In this document: piece by piece, positions 45,298-55,282 of the stretch
Numbering within the stretch: the first letter of the stretch is position 1
Layout of the letters: each line of letters begins with the position of its first letter
From: Alcanivorax sp. 24
Lineage (GTDB): Bacteria > Pseudomonadota > Gammaproteobacteria > Pseudomonadales > Alcanivoracaceae
Direction: 5' to 3'
Length of the DNA: 64,000 bases
Assembly: GCF_004360225.1 (NCBI RefSeq)
Contig: NZ_SNUA01000006.1
Location: 62,001 to 126,000 of the forward strand
Made by a program: the position numbers and the translations under genes
The notes under the pieces: model-generated
Database searches by the model: none
What the model was told of the DNA's origin: nothing
Seen by the model: only the letters and a program-made list of their open reading frames with translations

Positions 45298-46407
45298 CTA
45301 CAGCAGATGTTGGCGGATTGCCGCCGCTACTCTCTGGTTGGCCTGCCGGTCGCGCTCACCGAATACCCAGGAAAAGTAGTGCTCGCGGGCGGAGCGATGT
45401 TGTGCCGCCCGGGCCAGCGCGTCTTCCACCGTCGCGTTGAAATCATGGGGCCCTTGGTGCTGGCCGCCGAAGTGGACGCTGGGGCCACAATCATAGATGG
45501 CCAGCAACCGTGCCATGTCGTCGGCGTGCATGCCTTCCCGTTCCCCTTGCCGGGCCAGAGTGTCGCGGGAAAACGTGTCGGTTTCCACGAACAACTGCGG
45601 CACGTCATAGAACAACGATTCCTCCGCCGGCGAATTGGCGTCGGAGATCACCAGATCCGCCACCGACAACACTGTGGATAGTGCAAAGCGGGACAAGTCC
45701 AGTACGCAGTGCGGTCGCGCTTCGATACGGGCCGCGAGCTTGCGGAACAACGCGTGATCCCTGGAGCGCGGTGTCACGCCCTGGCTTGGATGGGGTCGCA
45801 GCACCAGATTGTAATGTGTGGCGAGGGTATCCAGCAGCGCCTCCACGGCCTGGTCCCAGGAACCGATGCCCCGGCGGCTGGGTGTGTAGACCACGGTGGG
45901 TTGTGATGGGTCGAGGCCCATTTCCGTGAGCACTTCGTGGCGATGGGCTTCGGTCCGTTGGGGAAATTCGCAGAATGGCAGAAAGCCGGTGCGTACCGCT
46001 TTCACCGGAATGTCATCGGCGAAGCGTTCCACCATTTGCTGCATGCGCGGACCAATGATGCAAAGCAGATCAAAATGTGTGTTGGCCTGCAGGGCTTCCC
46101 GGCTGAGGAACATGTAAGTGCCGTGAAAGACGGTGCACTTGCGAGCGGCGTAAGGTTGCAGAAACTCCCGGTAAGGAGAACCCGTGACGATAACATCGGC
46201 GCCGCTGAGCTTGCGATTGCCTTTGCCAAGGGGGCCGAGATGCTTCAGGTAGCGGGCGCTCTGTAGTTGAGGATACTGCCGCCGCACCACCTTGAGGGTG
46301 GATGAGCGATTGGAAACGAAGGTTCCCGGCAGAACCCTGGCGATCTGTGCCAGATGCGGCACTGCCTGGAACATCTTCGAAAAATAGACTATGTCGTTCA
46401 ACGCCAA
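45298..46407 (-). CDS. CDP-glycerol glycerophosphotransferase-like (TagB/TagF-type) GT-B transferase
   Basis: About 369 residues. The start is uncertain: TTG 46407 opens the frame, and ATG 46374 is an alternative. The C-terminal half has TVVYTPSRRGIGSWDQAVE, LVLRPHPSQGV (the RPHP motif), LVISDANSPAEESLFYDVPQLFVE and the DTFSRDTLA stretch, matching the CDP-glycerol polymer glycerophosphotransferase family. In the N-terminal half, CTVFHGTY with conserved histidine is typical. It is convergent with pseI, 22 bases from it. It might transfer an activated glycerol phosphate or a CMP-linked sugar to the surface glycan. No pseudaminic acid transferase is otherwise obvious, so this is a candidate, by inference. 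Confidence 0.78.
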   Translation of the reverse strand: MALNDIVYFSKMFQAVPHLAQIARVLPGTFVSNRSSTLKVVRRQYPQLQSARYLKHLGPLGKGNRKLSGADVIVTGSPYREFLQPYAARKCTVFHGTYMFLSREALQANTHFDLLCIIGPRMQQMVERFADDIPVKAVRTGFLPFCEFPQRTEAHRHEVLTEMGLDPSQPTVVYTPSRRGIGSWDQAVEALLDTLATHYNLVLRPHPSQGVTPRSRDHALFRKLAARIEARPHCVLDLSRFALSTVLSVADLVISDANSPAEESLFYDVPQLFVETDTFSRDTLARQGEREGMHADDMARLLAIYDCGPSVHFGGQHQGPHDFNATVEDALARAAQHRSAREHYFSWVFGERDRQANQRVAAAIRQHLL

Positions 46408-46498
46408 TTCTCGTACGCAAAAAAGTCCGGAGACTCAGGGAGCCCCGGGTTATCGGGCAAGTCTGCCGTAGAGGGTTGTTGTGCCGCAACCTTCCCGT

Positions 46499-48445
46499 TC
46501 AACGAGCGCCGACATGATCTTCGGTAACCCCGGGTAGCACCATGGATTGGAACATCGGAATCAACAGCCGGTTGCCATACTCGGTGAAGTGGTTGTCATC
46601 CCGGTAAATGGGCAGGCCATTGGAGGTTTCAGCGACACAATGCTGTTCATCGCATAAGGTGGCGATGGGGTCGAGGATGCGGATGCCGCACTGGCGAGCA
46701 GCCTGATCCTGCAAGTCCCGGATATAGGCGGTGTCGAGATCGTATTGGTGGCGCGGCAGAGACAGATCAATATCCCGGTTTACCAGAGCTTCGCGGCCCA
46801 TCACGCTGGCAACGTCCACCGGCATCACCGGTGTTGGACGCATGATCCACAGGGGGTGGGTCTGGCTGATTCGGCATAGCGACGTGAGGTACCAGTTATC
46901 AAATTCCTGGAACCAGCGCTCGCTGAAGTGCCTGGCGCCTCCGGGGACGAAGAAATGCGCCTCCCGGTCCGGTTCCACCACGCCGTAATTGGCGTAGGCG
47001 GCCCAGTGGGATACCACTAACACGGGTAATCCGGGGTATTGTGCCAGCAGATCAGGGATGCCGGCGGCGAGCTGTTCGCACTCGCGATCATCGGGCTCGT
47101 TGCCCTGAAGTCCGGGCAGGGGGATGCAGTCGGACTCGCCTTTGAACAGAATGCCGCCGACCCGAGGCTCAAGAGCGCTTTGCATCGCGTTGACCACCGC
47201 ATCAGCGTGGCTGTCGCCGATCAGAATCAACCCCACCGGGCCGCTGCCATAGACGCATTCGCTGTCGTGATCCAGGCACTCGTCCTGCCGTGGATTGGAG
47301 AGGCGTGCCTCGTCCGCCAGATGGATCACCTCATCGGGAAGGCGCTCGGGAATGCCGGAGCGGCGCACGGTTTGTCCTAGCCCGGCGAGCAGAACCGCCA
47401 CGGTGAAGACCGTGCCGATGGTGCGCCAGGAACTGAATCGCGCCATTCGGCCACGGCAGGGTTGCTCGATGAGGCGGTAGGATAACTCAGCGAGCAGCGC
47501 GGATGCGGCCAGGCCGGCAACCACCCACAGGGGATTCGTAGCGATCAGAAAATAGTGCAGTAGAACCACCACCGGCCAGTGCCAGAGGTAAATGGAATAG
47601 GAGCGCTCACCGCACCAGTTCCAGAACCGGCCTGCCGTCAGCGGTGAGTGGCTGTTCCCGAGAATCAGAGCGGCGGCGCCGGCCGTTGGCAATAGCGCCC
47701 ACAGGCCGGGCCAGGACGCCGGCGTGACCAGACAGGCTGCCACCGCTATCGAAGCCAGTCCACCCAGGTGCAGTGCCAGACCAACGCGACGCTCCGGCCG
47801 CCACAGCTGAGCGAGATGGAAGGCCGCGGCGCCCAGCAGCATTTCCCAGGCGCGGCCGGGAAAACCATAGAAAGCCCGGTCCGGGGCGACCTGGATCGTG
47901 TGGATATCCCAGGCCAGGGACAGCGCCGCGATCAGCAGGGTTCCGACGAGTAAGGTGCGATGATGCCGGGTTAACCGATAGAGCAGCATCGCCAGCAACG
48001 GATACAGTAGGTAGAACTGCCACTCCACCGACAGCGACCAGGTGTGCAACAGCCATTTGCTTTCGGAAGCGGCATCGAAATAGCCGGCCTCGGACAAGTA
48101 GCGGTAATTGGATGAAAATAGCAGGCTCTCTCGAACATGGGCGCCCAGTGCCATATAGTCGCGAGGCATCAGCAAATACCATCCCAGCACCAGACTGGCG
48201 GCGCAGACGGCAATCAGGGCCGGATAGATTCTTTTCATCCGCGAGGCGTAGAAAGCGGGCAGAGAGAGCGTGCTCTTGGCCAGACCGCGATAGAGGATGG
48301 AGGCCATGAGGAAGCCGGAAATGACGAAGAACACGTCCACACCGAGAAAGCCGGATTGGAACCCGGGAACCTGGAAATGAAACAGGATCACAAGCAGTAC
48401 GGCCCAAGCCCTCAGGCCGTTGATGTCGGTGCGGAAAGAATCCAA
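46499..48445 (-). CDS. Membrane acyltransferase with SGNH domain (OafA/YrhL-type)
   Basis: About 648 residues from TTG 48445 (LDSFRTDINGLRAWAVLLVILFHF) with AGGGA upstream. The ORF reading continues to 48571 but that extension has no membrane-protein character. There are ten membrane helices in the acyltransferase-3 domain (about 1-360), with FRTDINGLRA and FFVISGFLMASIL motifs. The periplasmic SGNH domain follows (about 400-640), with LILIGDSHADAVV carrying the catalytic Ser and a C-terminal DDNHFTEYGNRL carrying Asp-His. Such proteins O-acetylate LPS or other surface glycans. It stands with other glycan genes, so O-antigen or Pse modification is plausible. Confidence 0.88.
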   Translation of the reverse strand: MDSFRTDINGLRAWAVLLVILFHFQVPGFQSGFLGVDVFFVISGFLMASILYRGLAKSTLSLPAFYASRMKRIYPALIAVCAASLVLGWYLLMPRDYMALGAHVRESLLFSSNYRYLSEAGYFDAASESKWLLHTWSLSVEWQFYLLYPLLAMLLYRLTRHHRTLLVGTLLIAALSLAWDIHTIQVAPDRAFYGFPGRAWEMLLGAAAFHLAQLWRPERRVGLALHLGGLASIAVAACLVTPASWPGLWALLPTAGAAALILGNSHSPLTAGRFWNWCGERSYSIYLWHWPVVVLLHYFLIATNPLWVVAGLAASALLAELSYRLIEQPCRGRMARFSSWRTIGTVFTVAVLLAGLGQTVRRSGIPERLPDEVIHLADEARLSNPRQDECLDHDSECVYGSGPVGLILIGDSHADAVVNAMQSALEPRVGGILFKGESDCIPLPGLQGNEPDDRECEQLAAGIPDLLAQYPGLPVLVVSHWAAYANYGVVEPDREAHFFVPGGARHFSERWFQEFDNWYLTSLCRISQTHPLWIMRPTPVMPVDVASVMGREALVNRDIDLSLPRHQYDLDTAYIRDLQDQAARQCGIRILDPIATLCDEQHCVAETSNGLPIYRDDNHFTEYGNRLLIPMFQSMVLPGVTEDHVGAR

Positions 48446-48664
48446 GGCAGTCCCTACCACGGTGGTGAAAATGCAAAAGCTTGAATGGCCACCCTCGACG
48501 CCTGCTGAATTTCCAAGTGTACACAGGCGCTTGAACGGGGATTGGTGGTCACGCATCATTGGTGCGGGCAAGTCTGCCCAAGCCGATGGATCAGCGCAAT
48601 TGTGTTGGTGATCATGCCCGCCATCGGGCTTCTCCCTTCCGGATTAAATAATGGATAAGGCAGG

Positions 48665-50161
48665 ATGAACATGGATGAAAGCGCCGTGGCGCAGCGGCCC
48701 GCGCGGTCCCACGGGTCAGCGCTGATAGTGACCTTGCTCGGCAGTGTGATGCTTTCGCTGGTGGCTATTCACTATTCACCGATCCTGGATCGCGACGGCA
48801 TGCTCTACATCCATGTAGCCGAATTGATCGGTGACGGGCGCCTGGATCAGGCTCTCGCCCTTTTCGACTGGCCGTTCTACTCAGCCTTTATGGCCGTTCT
48901 GGAGGCGGTACTGCCGGTTTCCATGTTGCACGTCGCCTACGGAGTCAGTGTGGTGTCCGCCGCGCTGGCTTCCTGGATGCTGGTGCTTCTTCTGCATCGA
49001 TTGACCCCGGAAAAGAGCATCTGGTGGGCGGTGCTGACGGCGCTTTCGTTCGCGGCTTTCAACGAATACCGGCCGGATGCGTTGAGGGACTGGCCCGCCT
49101 GGTTCTTCATGCTGCTGTCAATATGGTTGTACCTGCGCTATTCGCGGAGCCGGGCCTGGTCCTGGGCAATTTGCTTTTTTCTGGCCGTGTTCATGGGGGC
49201 TCTGTTTCGACTGGAAACGGGAATCATCCTGGTCCCTTTGTTTCTGTTGTCGCTGTTCGAGCGCGGTTATCGCTGGCGGGAGAGGCTGCGTTTGTTCGTG
49301 GTTCCGATAGTGATCGGCGTGCTGGGGGTGGGCGTGCTGCTGGGGGATAGTGGTGGCCTGAGTCAGCGGCTATGGGGCTATCTGAATACCATCAATCCGG
49401 CGTTGATCCATGAGGGTTTTCTACGCTCCGGGGAGGCTTTGGCCGATGCGGTGCTGAATCAGTACTCCAAGGATTACGGGGCGCAAGTGCTGCTGTTCGG
49501 GCTGCTGATACTGATTCCGATCAAGCTGTTGCATTATCTGTTGGCGATGATGTTGCCCGCGATTCTGGCGCGACGCTACGGGCCGCTGCGGTTTGATGGT
49601 GAGCTGCGGGTCTATGGCGCTCTGGCTTTGACCTGGCTGGCCGTGGTGGTGGTGTTTCTTTGGCGCCACTACTACTTGTCCACCCGCTATCTCGTGCCGT
49701 TAATGGTGTGCCTGCTACCGTTCCTGTACGTAGGCATGATGCGTCTCACCGAACACCGGGTGAGAGGCTGGGTTTGGGGAATGCTGATCTTCCTGATACT
49801 GCTACAGGGGCTGTCTGGCGCTATATCCACCCGTGGGCCGGAAAAGCTGGCGATTCGTCAGGCGGGTGAATGGGCTCGAGAGAATCTGCCGGGTGATGAA
49901 CGGGTCTACATCAACAACGGGCAGGTGAACTTTTATTTCGGCCGGCCCTATTTTCGTGGTCATTCGGATAAAATCCGCCCCCCTGAGCAGGTTGATAGCC
50001 GCTGGCAGGTATTGATGGTCGACCGCGATGAGGAAGTGACCACCAGGGACAAGTTGGAACAACGTTATCGTCTGATACAACGCTTCGACACCGGCGGTTC
50101 CGACCTGGTGCTGGTGTTCGAGAAGCGCGTTCAATACGGCGAGCGCCGCCCCTCGGGCTGA
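48665..50161 (+). CDS. GT-C membrane glycosyltransferase (GT39/ArnT-like)
   Basis: 498 residues and about ten to eleven membrane helices. The start is ATG 48665 or 48671. The first extracytoplasmic loop contains SPILDRDGMLYIHVAELI, an acidic motif in the place where GT-C enzymes hold their catalytic Asp. The C-terminal soluble part is RQAGEWARENLPGDERVYINNGQVNFYFGRP. It uses a polyprenyl-phosphate-linked sugar by analogy. It is in the surface-glycan cluster, divergent from the acyltransferase gene. Its last 31 bases overlap the convergent lpxL-like gene. The sugar transferred is unknown. Confidence 0.8.
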   Translation: MNMDESAVAQRPARSHGSALIVTLLGSVMLSLVAIHYSPILDRDGMLYIHVAELIGDGRLDQALALFDWPFYSAFMAVLEAVLPVSMLHVAYGVSVVSAALASWMLVLLLHRLTPEKSIWWAVLTALSFAAFNEYRPDALRDWPAWFFMLLSIWLYLRYSRSRAWSWAICFFLAVFMGALFRLETGIILVPLFLLSLFERGYRWRERLRLFVVPIVIGVLGVGVLLGDSGGLSQRLWGYLNTINPALIHEGFLRSGEALADAVLNQYSKDYGAQVLLFGLLILIPIKLLHYLLAMMLPAILARRYGPLRFDGELRVYGALALTWLAVVVVFLWRHYYLSTRYLVPLMVCLLPFLYVGMMRLTEHRVRGWVWGMLIFLILLQGLSGAISTRGPEKLAIRQAGEWARENLPGDERVYINNGQVNFYFGRPYFRGHSDKIRPPEQVDSRWQVLMVDRDEEVTTRDKLEQRYRLIQRFDTGGSDLVLVFEKRVQYGERRPSG

Positions 50162-51045
50162 TGCTTGAAGCGCTTATGCACCCACAAATACTGCTCGGGA
50201 TGCTTGCGCACGTAGTGCTCGATGGTGCGGTTGATCAGAGCGGTGTCGGCTTCGTCATCGCCGCTGGGGAAGTCGGTTAGCGGTTCACCGAATTCGATCT
50301 TATAGCGCCCGCCAGGCAGGCGGTAATGGGCACAGGGGATCACCGCCGCTTTGCCCATGCGGGCGATACGGCTGGTGGAGGTGATGGTGGCCGCGGGGAC
50401 ACCAAAGAACGGCACGTACACGGCATGTTCGGTGCCGTAGTCCTGGTCCGGGGCATACCACACCACTTCGCCCTGGCGCAGCAGCCGTACTGTTTGCCGC
50501 AAGTCACGGCGGTCCACTGAGTGTTTGAGCCAGGTGCCGCGGCCTTCGGTGATCAGGTGATCCAGCAAGGGGTTGTCGTTGGGTCGATACACCACGCTGA
50601 AGGTAAAGAACTTGCCGAGCAGGCGGCTGCCGACGTCGATGGAATTGAAGTGCATACCTAGCAGCAGGACCCCCTGGCCACGCTCTCGAGCGGCTTCCAG
50701 GTGCTCCAGGCCAGTGACCGAGAGCCGCTGGCCCAGGTCGATGCGGCGGTTGTGGAAGCTGCCCGCCATCTCCATCAATGCCTCGCCGGTGCTGACCATC
50801 ACTTTCCGGGCCAGCGCTTCCCGCTCGGTGTCGGAGAGTTCGGGGAAGCACAGACGCAGATTGGTCAGGGCGATATGCCGCCGCTTCCTGGCCAGCCACC
50901 AACCCAGATGCCCGATGCCGCGCCCCAGCGCCAGCAGCAGGTCCCAGGGTAACTGGCCGGTCAGCCAGAACAGGGCCAGGCCCACACGTGTGGGCCAAAG
51001 GCGCGGGTCGCGGGGATCCGTGGGTCGTTGTCGACGTTTAGCCAT
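50131..51045 (-). CDS. Lipid A biosynthesis acyltransferase, LpxL/LpxM type
   Basis: 304 residues. One N-terminal membrane segment (LALFWLTGQLPWDLLLALGRG). The catalytic HX4D motif appears as LLLGMHFNSIDVGSRL (about residue 130), followed by the typical VYRPNDNPLLDHLI, RTVRLLRQGEVVWYAPDQDYG and FFGVPAATITSTSRIA. It adds a secondary acyl chain to Kdo2-lipid A at the inner membrane. Whether it is LpxL or LpxM cannot be decided without comparison. It follows a membrane polymerase/ligase gene by 7 bases, one minus-strand operon, and its C-terminus overlaps the convergent glycosyltransferase gene. Confidence 0.92.
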   Translation of the reverse strand: MAKRRQRPTDPRDPRLWPTRVGLALFWLTGQLPWDLLLALGRGIGHLGWWLARKRRHIALTNLRLCFPELSDTEREALARKVMVSTGEALMEMAGSFHNRRIDLGQRLSVTGLEHLEAARERGQGVLLLGMHFNSIDVGSRLLGKFFTFSVVYRPNDNPLLDHLITEGRGTWLKHSVDRRDLRQTVRLLRQGEVVWYAPDQDYGTEHAVYVPFFGVPAATITSTSRIARMGKAAVIPCAHYRLPGGRYKIEFGEPLTDFPSGDDEADTALINRTIEHYVRKHPEQYLWVHKRFKHQPEGRRSPY

Positions 51046-51052
51046 GGTGCGG

Positions 51053-52240
51053 TTACTGCGGCTGGGGTTGCGGGTGCCGCACTGGCGGGCGGATGGTGTC
51101 GCGGGTGCTGAGGCTGGCCAGCATCAAAGCCAGCGGCATCCACAGGCTCATCCAACTGGGATGGAACGGCACCAATAGATAGGCGCCCACCGACAGCATG
51201 GCGAGCAGACCCGGTACCACGGCGATCAGGAAGATGGCCCCTTCGCGCAGGTTCTGCTCGCCGTCCGGCAGGCGCCAGGCGGGCACCGCCCAGGCGGCGA
51301 TGAACAGAATCAGACCCACCAGCCCGGAGGAGTGGATTACCGCCAGCAGCACATTATCCGGATGCGGAATGATGCGCAGGGCGTCGTCCACGCCCACCAG
51401 CAACGACTCCCCGGTTTCCTGGCTGAGACCGTTGCCGAAGAAAGGATGGGTGAAGTACTGGCTCATGTTGCCGAGTACCTGGAAATCCAGGGACAGATAC
51501 AAGGCCACCGCGGCGGCGAGCATGCCGAGTATCCGTTGTTCCGCGCGCAGCAGCACCCAACTGAGCGCCGCTACCAGCAACATGATGCCGGTATGCCATT
51601 GCACCAGCAGCAGGAAGCCGAATCCCACCAGGGCGCCGGCGGCGCGGCGTCCGCCTTTGGCATTGATGCCTTCCTCCACGGCCTGGGCCAGCAGGATGAA
51701 GCAGGGCGTCACCAGGGCCATGGTGGTCAGCAGTGGACCGGGCTGCGGCAGATCGAAAATCAAACGCACGGATTCGCCGAATAGCGGGCTGCCCAGGGGT
51801 TGGGTGGTGTAGTAGCTGATCATGATCACCACCAGCAGCACGGTGGAGGTGAGCGCGGCGTTGGTCAGCGCCTGTTTGAGCGTGTGCCGGTAGTACAGAT
51901 GCAGCCAGCGCAGAATGCCCACCAGCGTGATGATCTCCACCACGCCGCGTACGGTGCGGGAGGTATTGGCGTTATCCGCCCAGGCCATGGTTAGCAGCAA
52001 CCAGCCGAGCAGGGCGTACAGCGGCACCAGCCAGGGGGACAGCAACAGGCGGCGATCACCGCTGACCACGGCCCGGGTCAACAGGGTCAGTGACGGCAGA
52101 AAGAACAGCACGTCCACCACGTTGAGAAGGGCGACCCGGGAATGGAACAAAAAGGGTCCGGTGAACATCACCGCGAAGGAAACCGTCAACCAAAGCCGCA
52201 GTCCCCGGCCTTCCAGTACGTTAGGGCGCAATGCCGTCAT
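51053..52240 (-). CDS. O-antigen ligase / polymerase family membrane protein (WaaL/Wzy-like)
   Basis: 395 residues with about 10-12 membrane helices. The start is ATG 52240 (MTALRPNVLEGRGLRLWLTVSFAVMFTGPF). The large periplasmic loop between about 255 and 310 (GNMSQYFTHPFFGNGLSQETGESLLVGVDDALRIIPHPDNVLLAVIHSSGLVG) carries H-x-D/N residues typical of the Wzy_C/WaaL family, where the conserved histidine (PHPDN) is essential in WaaL. It would attach O-polymer or a core cap to lipid A-core. The position beside lpxL and the core genes fits a ligase; a polymerase role is not excluded. Confidence 0.85.
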   Translation of the reverse strand: MTALRPNVLEGRGLRLWLTVSFAVMFTGPFLFHSRVALLNVVDVLFFLPSLTLLTRAVVSGDRRLLLSPWLVPLYALLGWLLLTMAWADNANTSRTVRGVVEIITLVGILRWLHLYYRHTLKQALTNAALTSTVLLVVIMISYYTTQPLGSPLFGESVRLIFDLPQPGPLLTTMALVTPCFILLAQAVEEGINAKGGRRAAGALVGFGFLLLVQWHTGIMLLVAALSWVLLRAEQRILGMLAAAVALYLSLDFQVLGNMSQYFTHPFFGNGLSQETGESLLVGVDDALRIIPHPDNVLLAVIHSSGLVGLILFIAAWAVPAWRLPDGEQNLREGAIFLIAVVPGLLAMLSVGAYLLVPFHPSWMSLWMPLALMLASLSTRDTIRPPVRHPQPQPQ

Positions 52241-52411
52241 AGATGCTTATCCCGTTGATCGCTCCCGGTCCTCCGTCAAGGAGAAACCTGTTGATACGCT
52301 CTGTCCGCCTTCACCGGCGAGTCGGAAGTGTACTGAGCGCGCCGGGGAAAAACCACACTCCGGCGGGCCGTCGGCAGTGACGCCGGGGGCGGCGGTGCCG
52401 ACAGTGTCCTA

Positions 52412-52420
52412 TGCTACACT
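52412..52420 (+). promoter_or_regulatory. Extended -10 promoter of hldE
   Basis: TGCTACACT (52412-52420) is an extended -10 element with a poor -35. hldE starts at 52478, so the leader is about 50 bases. The 237-base gap 52241-52477 is divergent, with no clear box found for the minus-strand gene. Confidence 0.45.
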
Positions 52421-52477
52421 GCGCGGCAAACATTGGCTTGCGCCGATATTTATGAGTCGGCGCTTGAGGAGACGGTG

Positions 52478-53911
52478 ATGCACGACCCGCGAATTCCCCC
52501 TTTTGGCCAGGCCCGGGTGCTGGTGGCCGGTGATGTCATGCTGGATCGCTACTGGCATGGGCCCACCGGGCGCATCTCGCCGGAAGCACCGGTGCCGGTG
52601 GTGCGGGTCACGGACATCGAGGACCGTCCCGGCGGGGCCGCCAACGTGGCTCTGAACATGGCCGCGCTGGGCGCCAAAGCCTCCCTGGTGGGAGTCACCG
52701 GGGATGACGAGGCCGCCCGTCTGCTCGAGGAGAGACTCAGCGCGGCCGAGGTCACCAGCCGTTTCCAGAAGATCCCCGGGCTGCCCACCATCACCAAACT
52801 GCGGGTGGTGAGTCGTCAGCAGCAGCTGTTGAGGCTGGATTTTGAGGAATCGTTCCAGGACGAGGATCCGGCTCCGTTCGCCGCCGAGGTGGAGCAGGGG
52901 CTGCGTGATTGCGGCGCTCTGGTGCTCTCCGATTACGCCAAGGGGGCGCTGCGTGACTGTCAGGGCCTGATTGCGCTGGCGCGCCGGGCCGGGGTGCCGG
53001 TACTGGTGGATCCCAAAGGCACGGATTTCGAGCGCTACCGGGGAGCGACTCTGTTGACCCCCAATCTGGCGGAACTGGAAGCGGTGGTGGGGCCGGTGCC
53101 GGACGAGAAAACCCTGGTCGCCAAAGGAAAGGAACTGCTGTCCAATCTGGATCTGGAAGCGCTGCTGGTGACGCGCAGCGAAAAGGGCATGACGCTGATT
53201 CGCGCCGGCAAACCTGAACTGCACCTGCCGGCACGCGCCCGGGAAGTGTTTGATGTCACCGGCGCCGGTGACACGGTGATTTCCACCCTGGCGGTGGCGC
53301 TGGCCGCGGGCAGTCCCATGGAGGAAGCGGTGGCTCTGGCCAACATCGCCGCCGGTATTGTCGTCGCCAAATTGGGCACCGCGGTGGTATCGGCGCCGGA
53401 ACTGCGCCGGGCGGTGCATCAGACCGGCGGCCTGGGGCGGGGTGTGATGACCGAGGAGCAATTGCTGGTGGCGATCGAGGACGCCCGCGCCCAGGGGGAA
53501 AAAATCGTCTTCACCAACGGCTGCTTTGACATCATCCATGCCGGTCATGTGGGCTACCTGGACTCCGCCCGCCGTCTGGGCGACCGCCTGGTGCTGGCGG
53601 TCAACAGCGACGCCTCCATTACCCGCCTCAAGGGCCCCGGCCGGCCGATCAACCCGCTGGAACGGCGCATGGCGGTGCTGGCGGCGCTGGAAGCGGTGGA
53701 CTACGTGGTGGCCTTCGACACCGACACCCCTGAACCGCTGTTGGAAAAGGTAAAGCCCGATGTACTGGTCAAGGGCGGTGATTACGCCGTCGATCAGGTG
53801 GTTGGCGCCGACATCGTCAAAGCCTACGGTGGCGAGGTGGAAGTACTGGACTTCGTCGAGGACATTTCCACCACGCACATCGTGCAAAAAATCAGGAAGA
53901 ACGAAGGGTAA
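52478..53911 (+). CDS. hldE: Bifunctional heptose-7-phosphate kinase / heptose-1-phosphate adenylyltransferase
   Basis: 477 residues from ATG 52478 with GAGGAG before it; the longer reading to 52433 is rejected. N-terminal ribokinase-like domain (about 1-320) with [37 protein letters not shown] and the [11 protein letters not shown] catalytic motif. The C-terminal nucleotidyltransferase domain (about 342-477) has [20 protein letters not shown] and [13 protein letters not shown]. It makes ADP-D-beta-D-heptose, the donor for WaaC and WaaF, encoded upstream. The stop codon TAA shares its last base with the left end of a 231-bp inverted-repeat element. Confidence 0.98.
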   Translation: MHDPRIPPFGQARVLVAGDVMLDRYWHGPTGRISPEAPVPVVRVTDIEDRPGGAANVALNMAALGAKASLVGVTGDDEAARLLEERLSAAEVTSRFQKIPGLPTITKLRVVSRQQQLLRLDFEESFQDEDPAPFAAEVEQGLRDCGALVLSDYAKGALRDCQGLIALARRAGVPVLVDPKGTDFERYRGATLLTPNLAELEAVVGPVPDEKTLVAKGKELLSNLDLEALLVTRSEKGMTLIRAGKPELHLPARAREVFDVTGAGDTVISTLAVALAAGSPMEEAVALANIAAGIVVAKLGTAVVSAPELRRAVHQTGGLGRGVMTEEQLLVAIEDARAQGEKIVFTNGCFDIIHAGHVGYLDSARRLGDRLVLAVNSDASITRLKGPGRPINPLERRMAVLAALEAVDYVVAFDTDTPEPLLEKVKPDVLVKGGDYAVDQVVGADIVKAYGGEVEVLDFVEDISTTHIVQKIRKNEG

Positions 53912-54141
53912 GTTGACAGTTGATAGTGGACAGTTGACAGCGAAAAGAAATGTGGAAGTGAAAAACCTATTTGCGTATCAACAAAGTTGATTCATGCCTT
54001 TCCTGTGGGAAGCTTGCTTGCAAGCGAATGTTGCCAAGCGCCTGAGCGAAGCCCATTCGCTTGCAAGCAAGCTTCCCACAGCCGCTAAAGATCACCTGTT
54101 TTTGTTTTCCGCTGTCAACTGTCCACTATCAACTGTCAACT
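53911..54141. repeat. 231-bp element with perfect 32-bp inverted ends and REP core
   Basis: The ends 53911-53942 and 54110-54141 are perfect reverse complements over 32 bases. Each end is itself a 7-bp tandem array of AGTTGAC, AGTTGAT, AGTGGAC, AGTTGAC. The centre (54003-54083) is a REP doublet with core GTGGGAAGCTTGCTTGCAAG. The element fills the space between convergent hldE and the araC-type gene. It shares the last base of the hldE stop and encodes the last codons and stop of the regulator. Confidence 0.93.
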
Positions 54142-55139
54142 GCTTTTCTGTGTTTTGCCGGGGTCTCCCCGGTCCAGCGCTGGAACGCGCGAATGAAGGC
54201 GGCGGGTTCGCTGTAGCCGAGCAGGCGGGCGATGTCCTCGACGCTGCGTCCGGAATCCGCCAGGTAATTCAGGGCCTTGTTGAGGCGGACTTCGTCGAGA
54301 AGCTGCTGGAACGGCCGTCCTTCGGCACTGAGGCGGCGGCGCAGGGTGCGTTCGGGCAAATCGAAAGTGGTGGCCACCTGCGCGGCGCCGGGAAAATCCC
54401 CCAGAAACAAATCCAGATAAGCGCTGACGCGGGCGGCCAACTGTTCGCTCGGTTCACCGCGACGTGCCAGCAGAGCATCGCATTGTGAGCGGTAAAGTTC
54501 ATGGGCGGTGCGGTTGTAGCCCGGCAGGGGCAGGGCCAGATCGCGGTTGCCGATGGTGGCCTGACACCAGGGCATGCCGTACTTCACCGGCGCGCGGAAA
54601 AACTGTTCATAAGGTGCTTTGTGCTCCGGCTCGGGCAGGGGCAGCCAGACTTCCCGTGGTGTCAGGTCCAGACCCAGCTGCGTCTGGATATCGTTGACCA
54701 GTTTGAAGGTGCCGACCATGTCGCGCTCGATGAGGATACGGCGCACCGACTCCGGCAGCGGAATCGGCTTCAGAATCAGGGCGGTGGTATCATTGCCCGG
54801 CACCAGCGACAACTCGCCGTAAAGATAAGTCAGGGACTGATAGCGGACGCCGAGCTGGAAGCCATCGAACGCGGTGGCGCTGGTCATCAACAGCATGGTC
54901 AGCGGGCCGTAGCCGGCCAGCCCGAACCGTTTTCCCATCTCCATGCCCAATTGCGGATCCTCCGCCAGGGGCAGCAGTTCCGCCAGTAGTCGCAATTCCC
55001 GGTCACGTTCGATTTCGCCGTTGGGGTCCAGCCTGGCGGCGTCCAGGCCGTGCCGCGCCAGCGCCGGCGCGTACGGGATGCCGCGCTGCTCCAGCAGATC
55101 CAGGGTGTACATCAAGGCAAGAACGGAGCGTTGTGACAT
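54129..55139 (-). CDS. AraC-family regulator with arabinose-binding-type N-terminal domain
   Basis: 336 residues from ATG 55139 (MSQRSVLALMYTLDLLEQRGIPY); the longer frame to 55202 lacks support. N-terminal domain (about 1-215) of the OruR/PF12625 type (LALMYTLDLLEQRGIPY, LPLAEDPQLGMEMGKRFGLAGYGPLTMLLMTSATAFDGFQLGVRYQSL). The C-terminal double HTH has TTFDLPERTLRRRLSAEGRPFQQLLDEVRLNKAL and IARLLGYSEPAAFIRAFQRWTGETPAKHRK. It is divergent from a flavin monooxygenase, separated by 143 bases, so it probably controls that gene in response to a substrate. The final six residues come from the repeat element downstream. Confidence 0.9.
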   Translation of the reverse strand: MSQRSVLALMYTLDLLEQRGIPYAPALARHGLDAARLDPNGEIERDRELRLLAELLPLAEDPQLGMEMGKRFGLAGYGPLTMLLMTSATAFDGFQLGVRYQSLTYLYGELSLVPGNDTTALILKPIPLPESVRRILIERDMVGTFKLVNDIQTQLGLDLTPREVWLPLPEPEHKAPYEQFFRAPVKYGMPWCQATIGNRDLALPLPGYNRTAHELYRSQCDALLARRGEPSEQLAARVSAYLDLFLGDFPGAAQVATTFDLPERTLRRRLSAEGRPFQQLLDEVRLNKALNYLADSGRSVEDIARLLGYSEPAAFIRAFQRWTGETPAKHRKAVDS

Positions 55140-55282
55140 AAGTGTCTGCCTGGGTGCTTCGCAGGATTTCCTTGGTTGTCTGGTCGTGGCCGGAATTATC
55201 AATTTCCCGGCCAGCCTAACACGTTCCCGATGGCGGCCGCCAAGCTAGACTGCCGGCATGGCGTGTCCAACAGGAGAACAAG

